The notes under the pieces were generated by a model that ran no database searches, had not been told where the DNA came from, and saw only the letters and a program-made list of their open reading frames with translations. The translations under genes were made by a program, and so were the position numbers. Shown here piece by piece: positions 1-12,594 of a DNA stretch of 64,000 bases. Source of the DNA: Scolanthus callimorphus (Eukaryota; Cnidaria; Anthozoa; Actiniaria; Edwardsiidae); assembly GCA_033964015.1 (NCBI GenBank), contig CM066912.1, positions 14,605,399 to 14,669,398 of the forward strand, read 5' to 3'. Each line of letters starts with the position of its first letter. Position 1 is the stretch's first letter.

Positions 1-77
1 GGTAAAAACGAAAGTTCCCCACGAGCACCCCTGCCCCAAAAATATGGGAGTCCCCCCCCCCCCCCTCTGGGCAATGT

Positions 78-303
78 ACTACCATTTTTCATCAATCCAT
101 GAAGTGTGATGGTTTTCAGAAATATTTACTTTTCAAAGGTGCACATTTTGTCAAAAGTAGTCACACTTTTCGCTCTCTGATTGTCTGAAAAATAACGGTC
201 AAAACTGCAGCCATCAGTGAAGGAGAAACATGACACATGCACACTTGAAAAGTAAACCTTCTTGAAAAATGTCACACTTCATGGATGGATCACATGGTAG
301 TAA
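78..303. repeat. Foldback (palindromic) MITE-like element
   Basis: The left arm (about 78-145) starts with ACTACCAT and contains CCATGAAGTGTGA and TTTACTTTTCAA. The reverse complement of 240-303 carries the same blocks in the same order. The ~65 bp arms are separated by ~95 bp. There is no coding capacity, which fits a small non-autonomous foldback element. Confidence 0.7.
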
Positions 304-337
304 ATGCATTAAAGTGATTCTGGATGGAAGAGCTCGC

Positions 338-447
338 GGTGGTGGTGGTGGTGGGGGAAGGGGATGTATCCTTCACTAATCTGCAATGGTTCATGTTTTC
401 TCTAAACGATCCCCCCCCCCCCCCTCACACACACACACACACACACA
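338..447. repeat. Simple repeats: (GGT)n, C-run, (AC)n
   Basis: A short GGT run lies at about 338-352, followed by a 14-base C run (411-424) that passes straight into an (AC)n run to 447. Short reading frames across these are products of the repeats. Confidence 0.9.
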
Positions 448-1514
448 TTGCCACACATATTCTCTGAAGATCCCCTCACTTCAGAGTCTTCTCCGCAGTC
501 CATGTACAGTAATACTGTTGATATTATTTTTGACTTGTGCCATGTGGTCTGTCCAAGGCAAGAACCATGTCTCTGGCCGCTGCCCTGATGCTGAAATTGA
601 AAGAGAATAACCAAACTCTGGTGAACCTAAACACAGATGATCTTGTATGTCTTAAATACCATGTATGGCTATGCATACAAGGAGAAGAGCCAGGAGTTTC
701 GGAAAAGGTGGGCAAATAGTGATAATAGGGCCAAAACTTCCAGCAAATGTATGGGAAAATCTCCCCCCAAAAGAGGGCAGTGGTCCCCTCACCCCCCTCA
801 CCATGCAAATTTTAGTAAGGAACATACTGGAATCCTTGTCATTGTAAAAGTCATAAAAATAATGAATTGATCAAATCAAGAATGAAAGAAATTGATTTTT
901 TTTTTTTTTGGCTAATCAAGGAGTTTTTATGTGAGATGCAACTCAAACAACCAGTGGCAGGTTCTTTGAGAAGCATTTTTACACTGTCTAGTTTCATTGG
1001 ACATTAAAGTCGATGAAATCGCATAGATTCATCGAATTCTTACTAAAAAGAAGCATGGCCTTCCTCAAACAAACACAAATAGAATGAAACTATATAAACT
1101 TTCATTTTAAACCATGAAGTACCAAACTCTGCCATGTTAATTCACTTCACTGAATTTTACATAATTATAGCCCTGATTTATAAATCCTATCTTCAGATGG
1201 GCTTGTAGAATTTAGTCAAATTCGGTTACAGTTCAGTCAATCTCGAGGTACCGTAGAGCATTTTTAGAAAAAAATGTCAGTACAGTCGAAACTGGTGAGA
1301 GTAGAAATAGGCGTGGCCTAATTGTCACATGATACTAACTCCGATCTCCCCAACTTTTGTACTGACATGAATTTCAGTCTATGGGTAGTATTTGTGTTAC
1401 ATATATTGGCTGTGCCATAAAAATCAACATGCTTTTATATGAGAGATTCAAAATTGGTTGGCATGGGTGCAAAATAACTAGGTCGATCCACCTTAACCCT
1501 TTGACTACTGAAGT
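448..1514. other. Non-coding AT-rich stretch, nothing recognised
   Basis: Short overlapping frames at 500-870 on both strands have no recognisable domain or consistent splice pattern. The rest is AT-rich unique-looking sequence. Confidence 0.5.
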
Positions 1515-1902
1515 ACAGTAAAAACCCTCATAAAAGTGGATTAAGAACACTCAGGCTGAAATTTGGTCAAAAATATAACTCGTACATAAGAACATGTGGA
1601 GCCTGAAAAATGAGAATTGTTCTTGTATACAAAAATGGCTGCCAGTTAGATTTGAGTACAGTAATTAACCTACAATGGTATAGTACCAAGTAGATCAATA
1701 TAATGTGCTAGATGATTGCACACAGAGGTCTACAGCAGGTACTTTGACTGTTGGTAGTGTATGCAGTATTTGATTTTTAAGAAACAATTTTAAGAACACC
1801 TTAAGAACATTTTCAGGCTGATTTTGCAGAAAACACCCAATGTACAAGAACAAAATCAGCCTGAAACCCCAAAAACACCTGTTCTTTTATGCGGGTTTTT
1901 AC
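1515..1902. repeat. MITE-like element with ~22 bp inverted ends
   Basis: The left end ACAGTAAAAACCCTCATAAA is matched by the reverse complement of 1880-1902 (GTAAAAACCCGCATAAAAG). Both ends are followed inward by AAGAAC and CAGGCTGA blocks. The element is about 390 bp and non-coding, so it is probably non-autonomous. Confidence 0.55.
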
Positions 1903-4333
1903 ATTTTCCCTGAAATCTTTCTTTTTGGGGGCAAACAGACCAGAACAGACACACCCCTGTCTTTTTGCATATCAGTGCCGAATCCTGGATTTCCTGTGTT
2001 TTATGGAGAGGAAGGCTGGGGCTTCTTTAGAGGTTTACCGCTGACTCATAAGTTACTTTCCGTTGGTGGAAAGCCCTCGCACAGGCTACACATAGGTTGC
2101 CATAGGACATCACTAAGTCAATTATGGACAATACATTTGTGCTGTGCTTAAGAAAGAAGTATGGCTGACAGGTTTAATTCACTTTTTCCACTGTTCTTCT
2201 TAGAGCTGTTGAAATAGTTTGGTGAAAGAAACCCTGGCTCCTTTCTAGTGGAATCTTTTTGCTCAGCACATAATTCGGTTGAATCTGTGTTTGAGAAATA
2301 AAAAGCAAGCAGCTGAGAGTAGTTTAGCTTTTAAATGTCGCAGGGCAAAAATACTTATGTAAATATTTTGTCTAACCTGTCAATACAGGGGGGAGCCGCT
2401 GTGAAATTCATTGCTTTACCACTCTCTAGAGCGAATAAGTGTAGAATTTATAGTCCTTTGTTGATAAATTGGACATTTTTCAACAATTAGTTGCCTCGGG
2501 GCGCCGTAAATATCGGCGAAAAAGTCACCAAGACAAAGTCAAGGTGACTATTTGCAATATTTACCAGATTTCAGGATTATGGTTTCAACACAAAAATCAG
2601 TCACCGATTTTCACTCGAAGTTTTAAGAAATGTGACAACCAAACTAAGGAAGAAAAGTAATATACTACATTATACTGGATTTACAAGCTTGAAAAAACTA
2701 GACAATGTCCATAATGTTTTTCCCTACAGTGAAATATGGATGTGACTTGGCTTACTGGGGTTCGGAAACTGGGCGAAGAAAAGAATAAACACTTGCACTT
2801 TGTACGACTCTGATTCAAATTCTGAGGAGTCACAGTGATTGCGAAACAGAATCAGATCCAAGAAGTCATATACTTTCAAATCAGGATCAACTAATAATGA
2901 CTCTGATGAAGCTAAGACTAGAACTGACAAACTTGGAACTTGTTGATAGTTAGTCAGGAGATTTCTCCTATATTTTCAGGCTTTTTCGAAGTGTAGTGTT
3001 TCCCGCCATGTCGCCACAATGTTGATAGCCTTTGTTTACCGAATTCAGGTCATGCGAAAGAGGTCTATTGTTTTAGTATAATTACTCAAGCGACTTTTAA
3101 TATTTTGATTTAGGAGTATTTTTGTTTTAGTTTCTAGTAAGTAAGTGTGCGGGCAATCCCCAATGCTTTCAATGTGAATATAGCAAATATTCCGAACTTC
3201 TCGTCCAATCAGTGCGCAGAATCTTTTTAGTAATTATACTAATATTAATTATGGGCGTTTCAAACAAATAATCTAGATTTTGAAATTACCTCTCCCCACT
3301 TTCCAATATAAAAGTGCCTATTACCTGACCCAAGGATTTATGGTGGTTTTTGGTGTGTTGTGCGGATTTCATATGATTGTCATGAGTAATTCGCACTTTG
3401 TAATTACTTAACTCTATAGGTTTTACTCAGAATAAAGTAATGACTTGCGAGTGGTTTCACTACAGTCATATGAAAATTCTGGCTTCAGTGGGTAAGGTTT
3501 TATCAGTTAAGACGTGTACAAATTGATTCTCATGATAAATTTGCAACGGAAGTATACAATAGAACGTGACTTAAGGTATTCCCCTGTTTGCACGGCGCAC
3601 GCTGTTCTGCGCACGGACGCGCGATCAATTCGTTCGAAAATGACGCAATCGAACGCGCGCGCGCAAGCTAAATATCCCCATTTGAGCGAGAAACACCAAG
3701 AAAAAGTCACTTTTTTGGATATTGCGCGGAAAACAAGATTGGGCACCCCAATTTTATATTTTACCATTCTGATAAGACTATCATTCCCCTGTTATAAAAA
3801 AGTTTAAAGAAATTTCCACGACAAGTTTTTGAGCTATCGTCATAAAAAGCCCAAAATAAGACACCAAAGACTCTCAAATTATCACGAGCGCGTGCGCACA
3901 TTTTTGAACATTTTCAAGAATAGCATCAACACACATAGAAAATTAAACATTCTAATGTTCGTCCTAGGTAGTGAAGCATCCAACAGTTCTGTTCAAACTT
4001 GCAAGTGAACTGGATTGCTTCATTAGTGAGCGTTTTATCACAATTTTCTTGTTTCACGTATTCCTTCACAAAATAGCCCTCGGACACTAAAAATGGGGTA
4101 TGTTTGCGCCATCACAGTTTCTAAACGAGCATGGGCACCCCTCTTTTTATTTCATATTTTCATTCCTTATATACTAAATAGTAAATAGACAAATAAGAAA
4201 AAAATATACGACAAGTTTTATTCAGGGGAATTACCTTAGGCGAGGAAAACCCGCAATAAAACGAGGAAGTTGGCTAGTTCTGTTTTTTTTTAGGAACGCT
4301 AACAACGCCTTCGCTTTACGAAAAAAAAACAGC
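1903..4333. other. Intergenic sequence, no supported gene
   Basis: Only short unconvincing frames occur here. The frames at 3507-3807 lie over a CG-rich CGCGCGCGCGCAAG patch and read on both strands, so they are likely non-coding. Confidence 0.45.
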
Positions 4334-4444
4334 TTCCTGCTAGCAGAGGCTCTCTCTTTTCTCTGCATTTCGCTGGCCGAGAGTCGCGAGAAAAGATACC
4401 TCAGCAGCGAAATGTAGTGTAGAGAAAAGAGGCCCCGCTAGGAA
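4334..4444. repeat. Inverted repeat (foldback)
   Basis: TTCCTGCTAGCAGAGGC followed by TCTTTTCTCTGCATTTCGCTG is mirrored by CAGCGAAATGTAGTGTAGAG and AAAAGAGGCCCCGCTAGGAA. The ~40 bp arms with a ~25 bp centre form a stem-loop-type repeat. Confidence 0.55.
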
Positions 4445-5360
4445 ATTCTTCCTGCCGATTAAAAAAATCAGTGCAATGCTCGATTCACAATGAACAGCGA
4501 GGCTACCTTATCCAGAGCAGCTTCAGTGTTAATCCTGCATGGAACTTGCAAATCTCCTCCTATACAGTATAAACAATTACAAATCAATCAATCAATCAAT
4601 TTATTACTTTTCACAAAGAACAAAATAATGTCACACACAACCTGCTAAGTGAGTTGGACAGCTCGCAAGGGCCGCCATTAAGATTTACGTACACGTGCTC
4701 TACTCTACTCACACAAATACTTCTCCTACTGATCAAGCCGTATCGACCAACGCTTCTGCCGTTAGATGAGAATCAAAACAAAGCTTCATACAACTTCAGT
4801 AAGTCCAGCAAAGCAGTTAAGCATGACCGACAAGTTTATGTGACCTCCTGGTCTTAGGCTATGATCATGCTTCGCTATAAACAACAAGAAGAGACGATAG
4901 TTGACAACAACCTACCTTTTCCGTGACATAATTTCGGCCACGTAGCTCCCTTCAGGTTATTTAGTCCTCGAAAAACTGTGAAACAGCCACTGTCCTGTTC
5001 TAAACACCTCAGGTTCAAATAAATCTCGAAAAAGGTCAAGGCGAAGATTTTTCCTTGTTCGCTGCAGCGCGACATGTACGCTAAGCTTAGTACAAGCAGA
5101 CTAGTGTAGTTGCCGGCTCAAGAAGAAACTCTTTCGACTTCTACAGACACTTTTAGTCCCGAAATTTGCGTAGTACGAATCTAATTGGTCCTGCAGGTCT
5201 TCTGTAGTCGCTTAAAGTAGTTATTTTCTTCGTGGTCACGATAGATAGATTGCTCGAGGATTCAGCTGGTACTGTATTTTTAAAATCTTCTGTAATGACG
5301 TCACAGTCACGTGAACACCTCCCCCCGACAACCCACCCCTCCCCCCGTCATTCCAGCTTG

Positions 5361-5386
5361 CTCGTCGCCTCGTCGCCTCGTCGCCT
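5361..5386. repeat. Short tandem repeat TCGTCGCC-type
   Basis: Three tandem copies of a CTCGTCGCC unit sit beside a C-rich patch with several TGACGTCA-like CRE motifs (around 5296 and 5401). Confidence 0.7.
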
Positions 5387-5490
5387 TTATGCTCCATGTT
5401 GTGACGTCACTGGCGCGCGACCGCGCAAGGCGACGAGTCCCCCCCCCCTCCCCGAGTCATTCACATTCGGCGCCATGTTGTGACGTCAGA

Positions 5491-5836
5491 AGGCTTCACA
5501 GGAACACTCGGGATACGTTCAAAAATCACTTCGACCCCTTTCTAGACGTTTTTTTCGTATTGGGTACCCTGTGGATTTGGCTTCACCAGCTAGTAGGCAC
5601 AGGGATGACTCGCGGGAATTACGTTCAAAAATCACTTCGTCATTTTTTTATTGGGTACCCTGTGGAATTGGCTTCACAGGAACACGCGGGAATTACGTTC
5701 AAAAATCACTTCGACCCCTTCTTGACGTGTTTTTTATTGCCTACCCTGTGGATTAGGCTTCACAGAACACTCGGGAATTACGTTCAAAAATCACTTCGAT
5801 CCCTTTCTTGTTCTGGACGCTTTTTTCTTAGGTATG
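5491..5836 (+). repeat. Tandem repeat, ~4 copies of ~87 bp
   Basis: Four head-to-tail copies share the block ACGTTCAAAAATCACTTCG (near 5515, 5622, 5694 and 5780). The first three end in TACCCTGTGGA.TT.GGCTTCAC; the last runs into TCTTAGGTATGG. Copies differ by small indels. The reading frame of ~228 codons across it is a repeat product. Confidence 0.85.
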
Positions 5837-5875
5837 GTGCTCCGCTCTGCGGCCTTCGGCCGCTAAGGAGCTCCG

Positions 5876-6312
5876 CTACAAAGACTATTGTGGGCCCCTT
5901 TCTGCCCTTTACAGACTATTTACGGAGTATGATTTTACAGACTAATTACAGACTATTTACACAGTATTCAGGCCCCCCTTTCTGCGCTTTTACATAAATT
6001 TACAAAGTTTATAACGGAGCTACATCATTTACAGGCTGTTTACAGACTATTGACAGAATATTTACAAAGACTTATGTGGGCCCCTTCTGCACTTTTACAG
6101 ACTATTTATGGAGTATGATTTTTACAGGCTATTACACACTATTTACATAGTATTCAGGGCCCCCTTTCTGTACCTTTACATACTATTTACAAAGTTTATA
6201 ACAGCGGCTAAAACATCATTTACAGGCTGTTTACAGAGTATTTACAGAATATTTACAAAGACTATTGTGGGCCCCTTTCTGCACTTTTACAGACTATTTA
6301 CAGAAAGTTATT
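5876..6312 (+). repeat. Tandem repeat, ~2.3 copies of ~187 bp
   Basis: ACAAAGACT.ATGTGGGCCC recurs near 5879, 6062 and 6252, each followed by TTCTGCxCTTTTACAGACTA. Inside each unit a shorter motif TTTACA(G/A)ACTATTTA is repeated many times, so the array has two period scales. It abuts the 87 bp array. Confidence 0.8.
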
Positions 6313-7756
6313 TTACCGTCAATGTTATTTAATGGCCGATACTATAAGGGTGTCCATCAAGTAACTGGCAACATAACTTCATTTCTGAAACACAGTAACG
6401 AACTATGTGCATATTTAATGTAACCAAAATTATTTCAACTCCACTCACAAAACCCGTGAGACCGTGAAACGTAGCCAGTTATTGGAGGTTCGCAAAAGGC
6501 AATTATGCTCGCGACACATACGAAAAGGGAAAATGGCGGTCGCGGCACTGGCCGCTTAATGGAGGTGTCTACTGAATAAAGATAAGTACAGTTAATTGCC
6601 TTGGAAAGTGACCGCTGAATAGGAGATGTCCGCTTAACAGAGGTACCAATAAACTCTGTAAATATGGCTATGTGAGATGAAGTTTTCTACATAGAGTGTA
6701 TATCTATATTTACAGACTCTTTCAGTGCATAGAAATAGCGTACTTGGTGAACATTTTACAGCAGTGTGTAAATTAAAATTTACAAACTATTCACACACAA
6801 TGTGAAAGGAAATTTCATTTACATACGATGTAATAGTCTGTAAATTTTACATACTGTGTAAATCGGATTTTACGAACTGTTTACATAGTTACAAGAAGGA
6901 CCGATTTTTCCAGTGTGAAGTATTTAGCACCATGTGCACTGAGACGAGAACGCTGAGTCATAAACATATGTGTTTTCTTGGCGTTTGTGTTGGAGCAACG
7001 AAACACTGACTCCTTTTGGATAATGTTACTCAACATAGTATTGGAAAGACGAGTCCAAACTTGGTAAGTCTTCTCAGTTAGTTTGTACTCTACCTCTCAC
7101 GAAGAAACTTACGAAACAATTCCAGCAATTTAGTTATTTCGAGCTCGAATTGAATATTATAGCAACAGCACATTCAGGGCAAGAACTGCTCTCATTCGTT
7201 TATTAAATATCGCTTTTTGTAGATACTCGATTCTATTTTCTCTTTTATATAATTAAGAGTGAACATTAGCCGATATAACCCTGAAGAGCTCCCTACTTTT
7301 CTGATATCCGCGCTCGGCACATTAAACAGAAACGGAATAAGACATTTTTAGAGGTAAAATTATTACATCGTTTACAACTTAAATCGCATGGTAAAGCTGA
7401 CCTGGGCATTTCTCTTAGTAAACCCTTATTACTATGGATGCGATTTTAGCTGGTAATAAATCATTCACGGTCGAATTTTCAAGTTATAACAATTATCCTA
7501 AAAACACCTCCTTGGAAAATTTAAAATTTCCAAAACAGACGAGCTTAATATATCAAATGAACTACACGATTTGGTAGTGCAGAGGTTGCTTAGCTCTGTG
7601 AGAACAATTATGGAAATCGGAAGATTTTTTCAGGGTCAAACAAAGCTAGAAGTTGAGGTCTATTTCTGAAATAAATACTCGGGAGCCACCTTAAAGCCCT
7701 GTAAAGTAGCTACATACCATAGTTTTCAGACAATTGAATATGATATATGATTACCT
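6313..7756. other. Non-coding stretch with TTTACA-rich remnants
   Basis: Diverged TTTACA(GA)CTGTTTACA-type words continue to about 6900. CGCTTAATGGAGGTG and CGCTTAACAGAGGTA at 6550-6645 are a two-copy motif. No gene was recognised; it may hold 3' parts of the minus-strand gene to its right. Confidence 0.4.
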
Positions 7757-10700
7757 TAGTGAACAGAGAATATGCTTCGCTGATCTTCAAGCCACAGACA
7801 TCCCTAAAGTTGCCAATTCTTAGAGCAGGCTTTGAAAGCTTTTCCTTCTTGGTGAGAGTTTGCCCCTTGAGTTTGTTCTCTTCATGTTTCTTAGAGATTC
7901 CCAGAAATAGTTTCCAGCTTTCATCTGGCAGCTTTGCAAGATAGAACAACTCTGGCATTGATGATTTCTGGGGAAACAATATTATAACATTATCTAGTAT
8001 AAACCAACTAGCAATCTTTAAGCTATGCTGCAATTTGTTTGGCTGTGCTACTCGATATCTATCACCTCATAGATAGCAAGTAGTAAAAACACCTGGAAAA
8101 CTTTAAAAAATGAAAAGAATAAATAACATTCCTATTAAAAGTCATTGAAATGCTGGTTGGTTTATTACTTAAAACAATTTTATACTACTTGTTTTCAATT
8201 TGAGCTTTTTGAAAAATCCACATTCCAAATTGAACGAGAAAAGTTCTATGATTTCCTTTGAAAAAAGTTTCTGAACAAGCCGCACACATTTTTCCTTCAC
8301 TGAAATCTTGATCAAGGTCTGACAAAATTTGAGCATGAACAAAAACAAACAGAGTTCCCATAATATAGCTCTATATCAAATATTTTGTAAACCTATTAGC
8401 ATTTGAAAAGAGAACATTTTATTAACATTTTTGCACTTTGTTACCCTTTTTGGCACATTGTTACCTAAAACTGCACTACTCAAAATAATTAACTAAAAAA
8501 ATTACCTCCTTTGAAAGGATTTTTGCACAAGTATCCCTCCAGCTTTCCTTTCCATCACTTGCATCTTGATTGGCAATGTACTGTGACCGGCAAATTTCAG
8601 CCTGAAAATAGAATAATCACATCATTAATTAAAGGGGTGCTTTTACCATATTATTTTCAGAAACTAAAGCTTGTTATATACTGTTTTGGTTTACAGAAAT
8701 TGGTTTCCAAAGGGGCCCAAGTAAATACAGAGAACAATTTTAAATATTATACAAAGTATGCCCATAAAATAATGTAAGTTGAGGCTGCGAAACTGATGTT
8801 TAATCAACACTAGAGTGACAGGCGATTTATTAGGTACCAATAAATAACAGAATAAAGATGTATTCCCATTACACATACATAAAACTGCAAATTCCCAGAG
8901 TAAGATTTGTAACGGCAATTGAGAGGATTTATCTAGGCACCAAGACACTAATTCCAATGCCCAACACAAACTCATTCACTTTATCTCATGATGCTCAAAA
9001 GAAAATCGTTCACTATACCTCTTCAGTAAAAGTCATATTATGACGGAACGCACCACACTGGTTGTGCTTGACTCCAGCATACACCGCTTCAGTCTTGTCC
9101 AGACCAACAAAAATGCGAGCCCATCTTTGCTTGAAATGGGTATTTTCTGTATCTTCCTCATGGAGCTTCTTTGCTGCCAATGTGTTATGGGTACCCCCAA
9201 TCACCAAGTACTGGAATGCTTGTGGCGTGCACTATCAAATGATGATGACTTTGCTAAGACAAAGAGGGGTTCATATGCAGCTGTTGGTTTTCCCTCATCT
9301 GGTTTTGTAACTGTTCCAGAAACGTCCTGTCAACATCCCGTACTTGCCAGTCCCTGGGAGGCACCTCCAGATTCTCTATTGGAATCTCAAAGAGACCACC
9401 TGAAAGTGAGAGGGAAGTCTGTCTATTAAATAAGTAATCTGGTATAACACAACAACCCAGCCTCCATTCTGTAGCGATCATTTCCGTTGGGTTTTAGGCA
9501 AAGAAAGTCTGTGAGTGTAAACCACCAAAACATCGGAAAATCCAAATAGCGATTTCTTACCGTGGTAGTCTCCAGTTATAGCATGGTTTCATACAAATTT
9601 TTGAGCTTTGGCCATTTATAGAGTCCTAAAGTGTGACGTCACAAATTTGAAAAATTTCGAATGTCAGAGTTTTGTTAACGAAGAAAGAAAGACCAACTCC
9701 AAAGAATGTTGCATGCAAACAATGAGGTGAATTGGTTGAAACGCGACCAAGATATGGCCCGCTGTATATATAATTTTCTTTAACGAATCCCTGTATTTTG
9801 GACTCAGTTCAAAACTGTTTGGAACTGAATAAAAAATACAACTTGATTTGTTAAAATGAATTATGTATTCAGCGGGACATATCTTGGTCGTCTTTCAACC
9901 GATTTGCCTCATTTTTGGTGTGTAGCTATCATTCAATATGCCCTTTCAAAATCAAGGGACAAATATTGCTAAATCGAAAATTTGATTTTTGTCACGTCAT
10001 CACTGGGCGTGTAACTGGGCGACTATTTGCACGGTTGCACGGGTCCAGTTGAGAAATTTCTTGTCAAATACCTTAGTAGCAAACGTTCCCGAGGAATTCA
10101 AGCGAAGAACCACCTCTGGAGAGATAAGAAGAGAACTCAAAGAAAGCGTGAGAGTGAGATTTTGGGCAGCGCGAGAACAAATAACAATGGGCTATGCCAT
10201 AAAAAAATTTACCCCCCGGGTGAGGACCAAGGAATTCTTCAGGGTAGGAGCTCGAAGGTTGAAATAATTCTTTGGGGTAGCAGCGATTAAGACTAAATAA
10301 TTATTGGGGTAAAGGCCTGAAAATGCAAAATTATTGGGGGTGACTGTAAAATTATTGGGGTAACTGCTGAAAATTCGTCCAAATTAAAGAATTCTTCGGG
10401 GTGAGCACATTAACTAAATAATTCTTTGGGTAATCGTATTTAGTAGGTCCTCAACCCAGGGGGTACAAATTTTTTATGGAATAGCCCAATAACATGGCCT
10501 CTGAATGTAACGAGAAAACCTTCAGTTCAGAATTCTGTACTCACCGACTTCGCAACGATCTACTCTTTTTTGTAGAGCACTCAGGTGTCATCTTTTGGTC
10601 GTTGCCCCAGATCGCTCGCATCTTTGAGAGTGCCAGCAACCTCCTCCACAGTTATTTCGGTTGTTTTCTTTCGTTTGCCACTGCCACTGCCACTGCCACT

Positions 10701-11672
10701 GCCACGAGTTTGACCTTCCGCCGCCACTGAACGCTTGCTTCCGATATTCGGCGTCTTCTTAAGGATTTCTTTCAATTTAGAGCACCAGAGCTCAGTATTT
10801 GTACATGGCCTCAATGCCGATGCCAGTTCATGGTCTGAAAGTGTCGGAGAGAAGTACTTAAAAAGTAAACTTCCCTCTGCATGGGAGCCATTTTGAGCTG
10901 GAACAAACTTCAACTGAAAGATACAACAGGTCACATGTCTTATTCCCAGAAGTCACTGGGGCCCAAGGAAAGTTCAGTTGCGGCGCGCGTGCGCTCAGCA
11001 CAGGCGACCCAAAAATTAGACATAGTGTTTTGGAGCATAACGCGAAATTAGCGAATTAATACCATGATATTACAATGTATACTGCAATAAATATGGCTTA
11101 TGATGTTTCTTGTTAACCTTTAGTAGCCAGTCAGAGTAGGTTAAGGGAGTCACACGGCCGACTCTGGCTGGCTACTAAAGGTTAAGAAACATGATACTGA
11201 CACACAGTCTTCAAGGTAAACTCCGTATTTATTGCAGTATACATTGTAATATTATGGAATTAAAATTCGTTAAGATCTCGCATTATGCTACAAAGCCCTA
11301 TATTATTAAGTATAAAGGCATTAGTTATTAGGTTGGGTCGCCTGTGACTCCAGATTTTTGAATGCCGCTTGACTGGTGTCGAACGGTTGGAAATTCTGGC
11401 CCGAATAGTCCGAATGGCGCTTTCCAATCGTCCTCTTTTATTCTGATCGATTTCAGTTAACTTAGTTGGTCATCAAACCGTTTCAAGATTCGTTAAACTG
11501 TAGACTCTGAGCTTACCTCGATAAAGTGCTTCGGCGGTTTTCCGTCTTTCTTTTCGCAGTAAGGCTCAGCATCAACAACATTTTCAAATGTTTGACGGAG
11601 TGAGAAGGGCTGTCCTTCCATGTACACGTAAATTTTGTCTTCTTTGATCTTCAGGTACCATAGCTTCCCCAT
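7757..11672 (-). CDS. Multi-exon gene with a ParB-like N-terminal domain (host or domesticated element gene)
   Basis: A minus-strand gene can be assembled from exons with canonical splice sites: 11517-11672 (ATG at 11672, MGKLWYLKIKEDKIYVYMEG, donor GAG|GTAAGC), about 10580-10913 (acceptor TTTCAG), 9399 down to about 9254, 9210-9019, 8601-8506 and 7967-7757. Exon 2 ends in a serine/glycine run GSGSGSGSGK encoded by a CCACTG microsatellite. The third exon carries IPIENLEVPPRDWQVRDVD, which resembles the ParB/sulfiredoxin fold start. The next has VIGGTHNTLAAKKL and RHNMTFTEE, which resemble a protein family I know from cnidarian genomes but cannot name. The join between exon 9399-9254 and 9210 is unclear: stops lie in the frame that matches the downstream exon, so a tiny intron or a break is needed. 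The 3' end to the left of 7757 was not found. Function unknown; a DNA-binding or element-derived role is a guess. Confidence 0.55.
9632..10003. repeat. Foldback MITE, ~370 bp, inside an intron
   Basis: GTGACGTCAC at the left and GTCACGTCATCAC at the right bound two mirrored halves. The blocks GACCAAGATATGGCCCGCTG and CAGCGGGACATATCTTGGTC, and GGACTCAGTTC against GGAACTGAATAA, fold back onto each other. There is no coding capacity. Confidence 0.75.
10265..10440 (+). repeat. Irregular repeat of AAATTATTGGGGTA
   Basis: The word AATTATTGGGGT or AATTCTTTGGGGT occurs about six times at 30-45 base spacing between 10265 and 10435. It looks like a degenerate minisatellite within the minus-strand gene's intron. 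Confidence 0.65.
11000..11346. repeat. Foldback MITE with ACAGGCGACCCAA ends
   Basis: The left end ACAGGCGACCCAA is exactly mirrored by TTGGGTCGCCTGT at the right. Inner blocks are also mirrored: ATTACAATGTATACTGCAAT against ATTGCAGTATACATTGTAAT, and AACCTTTAGTAGCCAG against CTGGCTACTAAAGGTT. The element is ~345 bp and lies in the intron between the first two exons of the minus-strand gene. Confidence 0.85.
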
Positions 11673-12594
11673 TGTCGGTGTGCAGTGCCAGAAAATTCGC
11701 AAGGTCTAAGCAAGTTCTCAGTTAGCAGCGAAAGAAACGTCTGTTCGAATGTTTCACCGATCTGACCCTTTATATATTGCCCGTTGGATGCGGCTCGTGC
11801 TTTCTCACCACCATTGTCCAGCTAGCAAAACGAAATCAGTTTCAAGTCTACAAAGCGCCTATTGTTATTGGGAAACCGCTAATGTCCTGTGCTCATGTCG
11901 GCATAGACATTGCATATATTGCCGGTTAAACGCCACAGAAGCATTGAAAATGATTCCACCATGGACCACGTCTTGCCAGAAAATATCTGTCTGCGCGGAT
12001 TTAAGAATCGCGGCACTAAACGTAGTATTCGTTGTATCTGCGTTGTACCTTTAGGCACCTTTCATTCAAGCAGGAAATGCCAATTGGTGTGCCCTGGACC
12101 TGTTGGCGTTGATCCGCGGCAGCTCTGGTACATATCGGAATAGGTTTGGCCATTCTTGAACAATAGGCTCGTTTTAGCAACTTTCTGCTAAAACGCTGTC
12201 ATTCTCTGTCTAATAGGTTGTTTCCTCGGGAGTTTTCGGATAATGTAAGAAATTCACAAATAATTATAAGCGCAGGCCGTTTTTAAACTGTTTAAAAACA
12301 GTGGGAGGTCACCGGCTTGCAAATGAGACGTCAAGCCGATATAAGAGTCGCTGTCCGTTTTGTGTGTCGGTCAACACTGTAGTCAAATGCCGCAGTTTGA
12401 ATGACGGGCGTGGTGTGGCTCTGTCAACGACGTCACCGAGGGCTTGTTATTAAAACTAACAAACACGCAGCCTGTATGAGTTTCATTTCGACAGGGGCTG
12501 CCGTTAATGTGCGGTCTCTTGATCACTTGAACAATTTGTTGTCGTGAAATCACTACGAATAATCTGACAACGTATTCCGGGATGCTAATTGAAG
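11673..12594. promoter_or_regulatory. Putative bidirectional promoter region
   Basis: The minus-strand gene starts (ATG) at 11672 and the plus-strand gene at 12595, head to head and 922 bp apart with no coding exon between them. The right part is relatively CG-rich (CGTGGTGTGG, CGACGTCACCGAGG near 12430), which fits a shared promoter. No defined element is claimed. Confidence 0.35.

Noticed and set aside
3507..3807. Overlapping frames of 86-97 codons on both strands
   Set aside because: Both strands are open over a CG-rich patch, with no splice sites, homology or start context.
5311..5997. 228-codon open frame on the plus strand
   Set aside because: It runs through the 87 bp and ~187 bp tandem arrays; the predicted protein only mirrors the repeat and has no domain.
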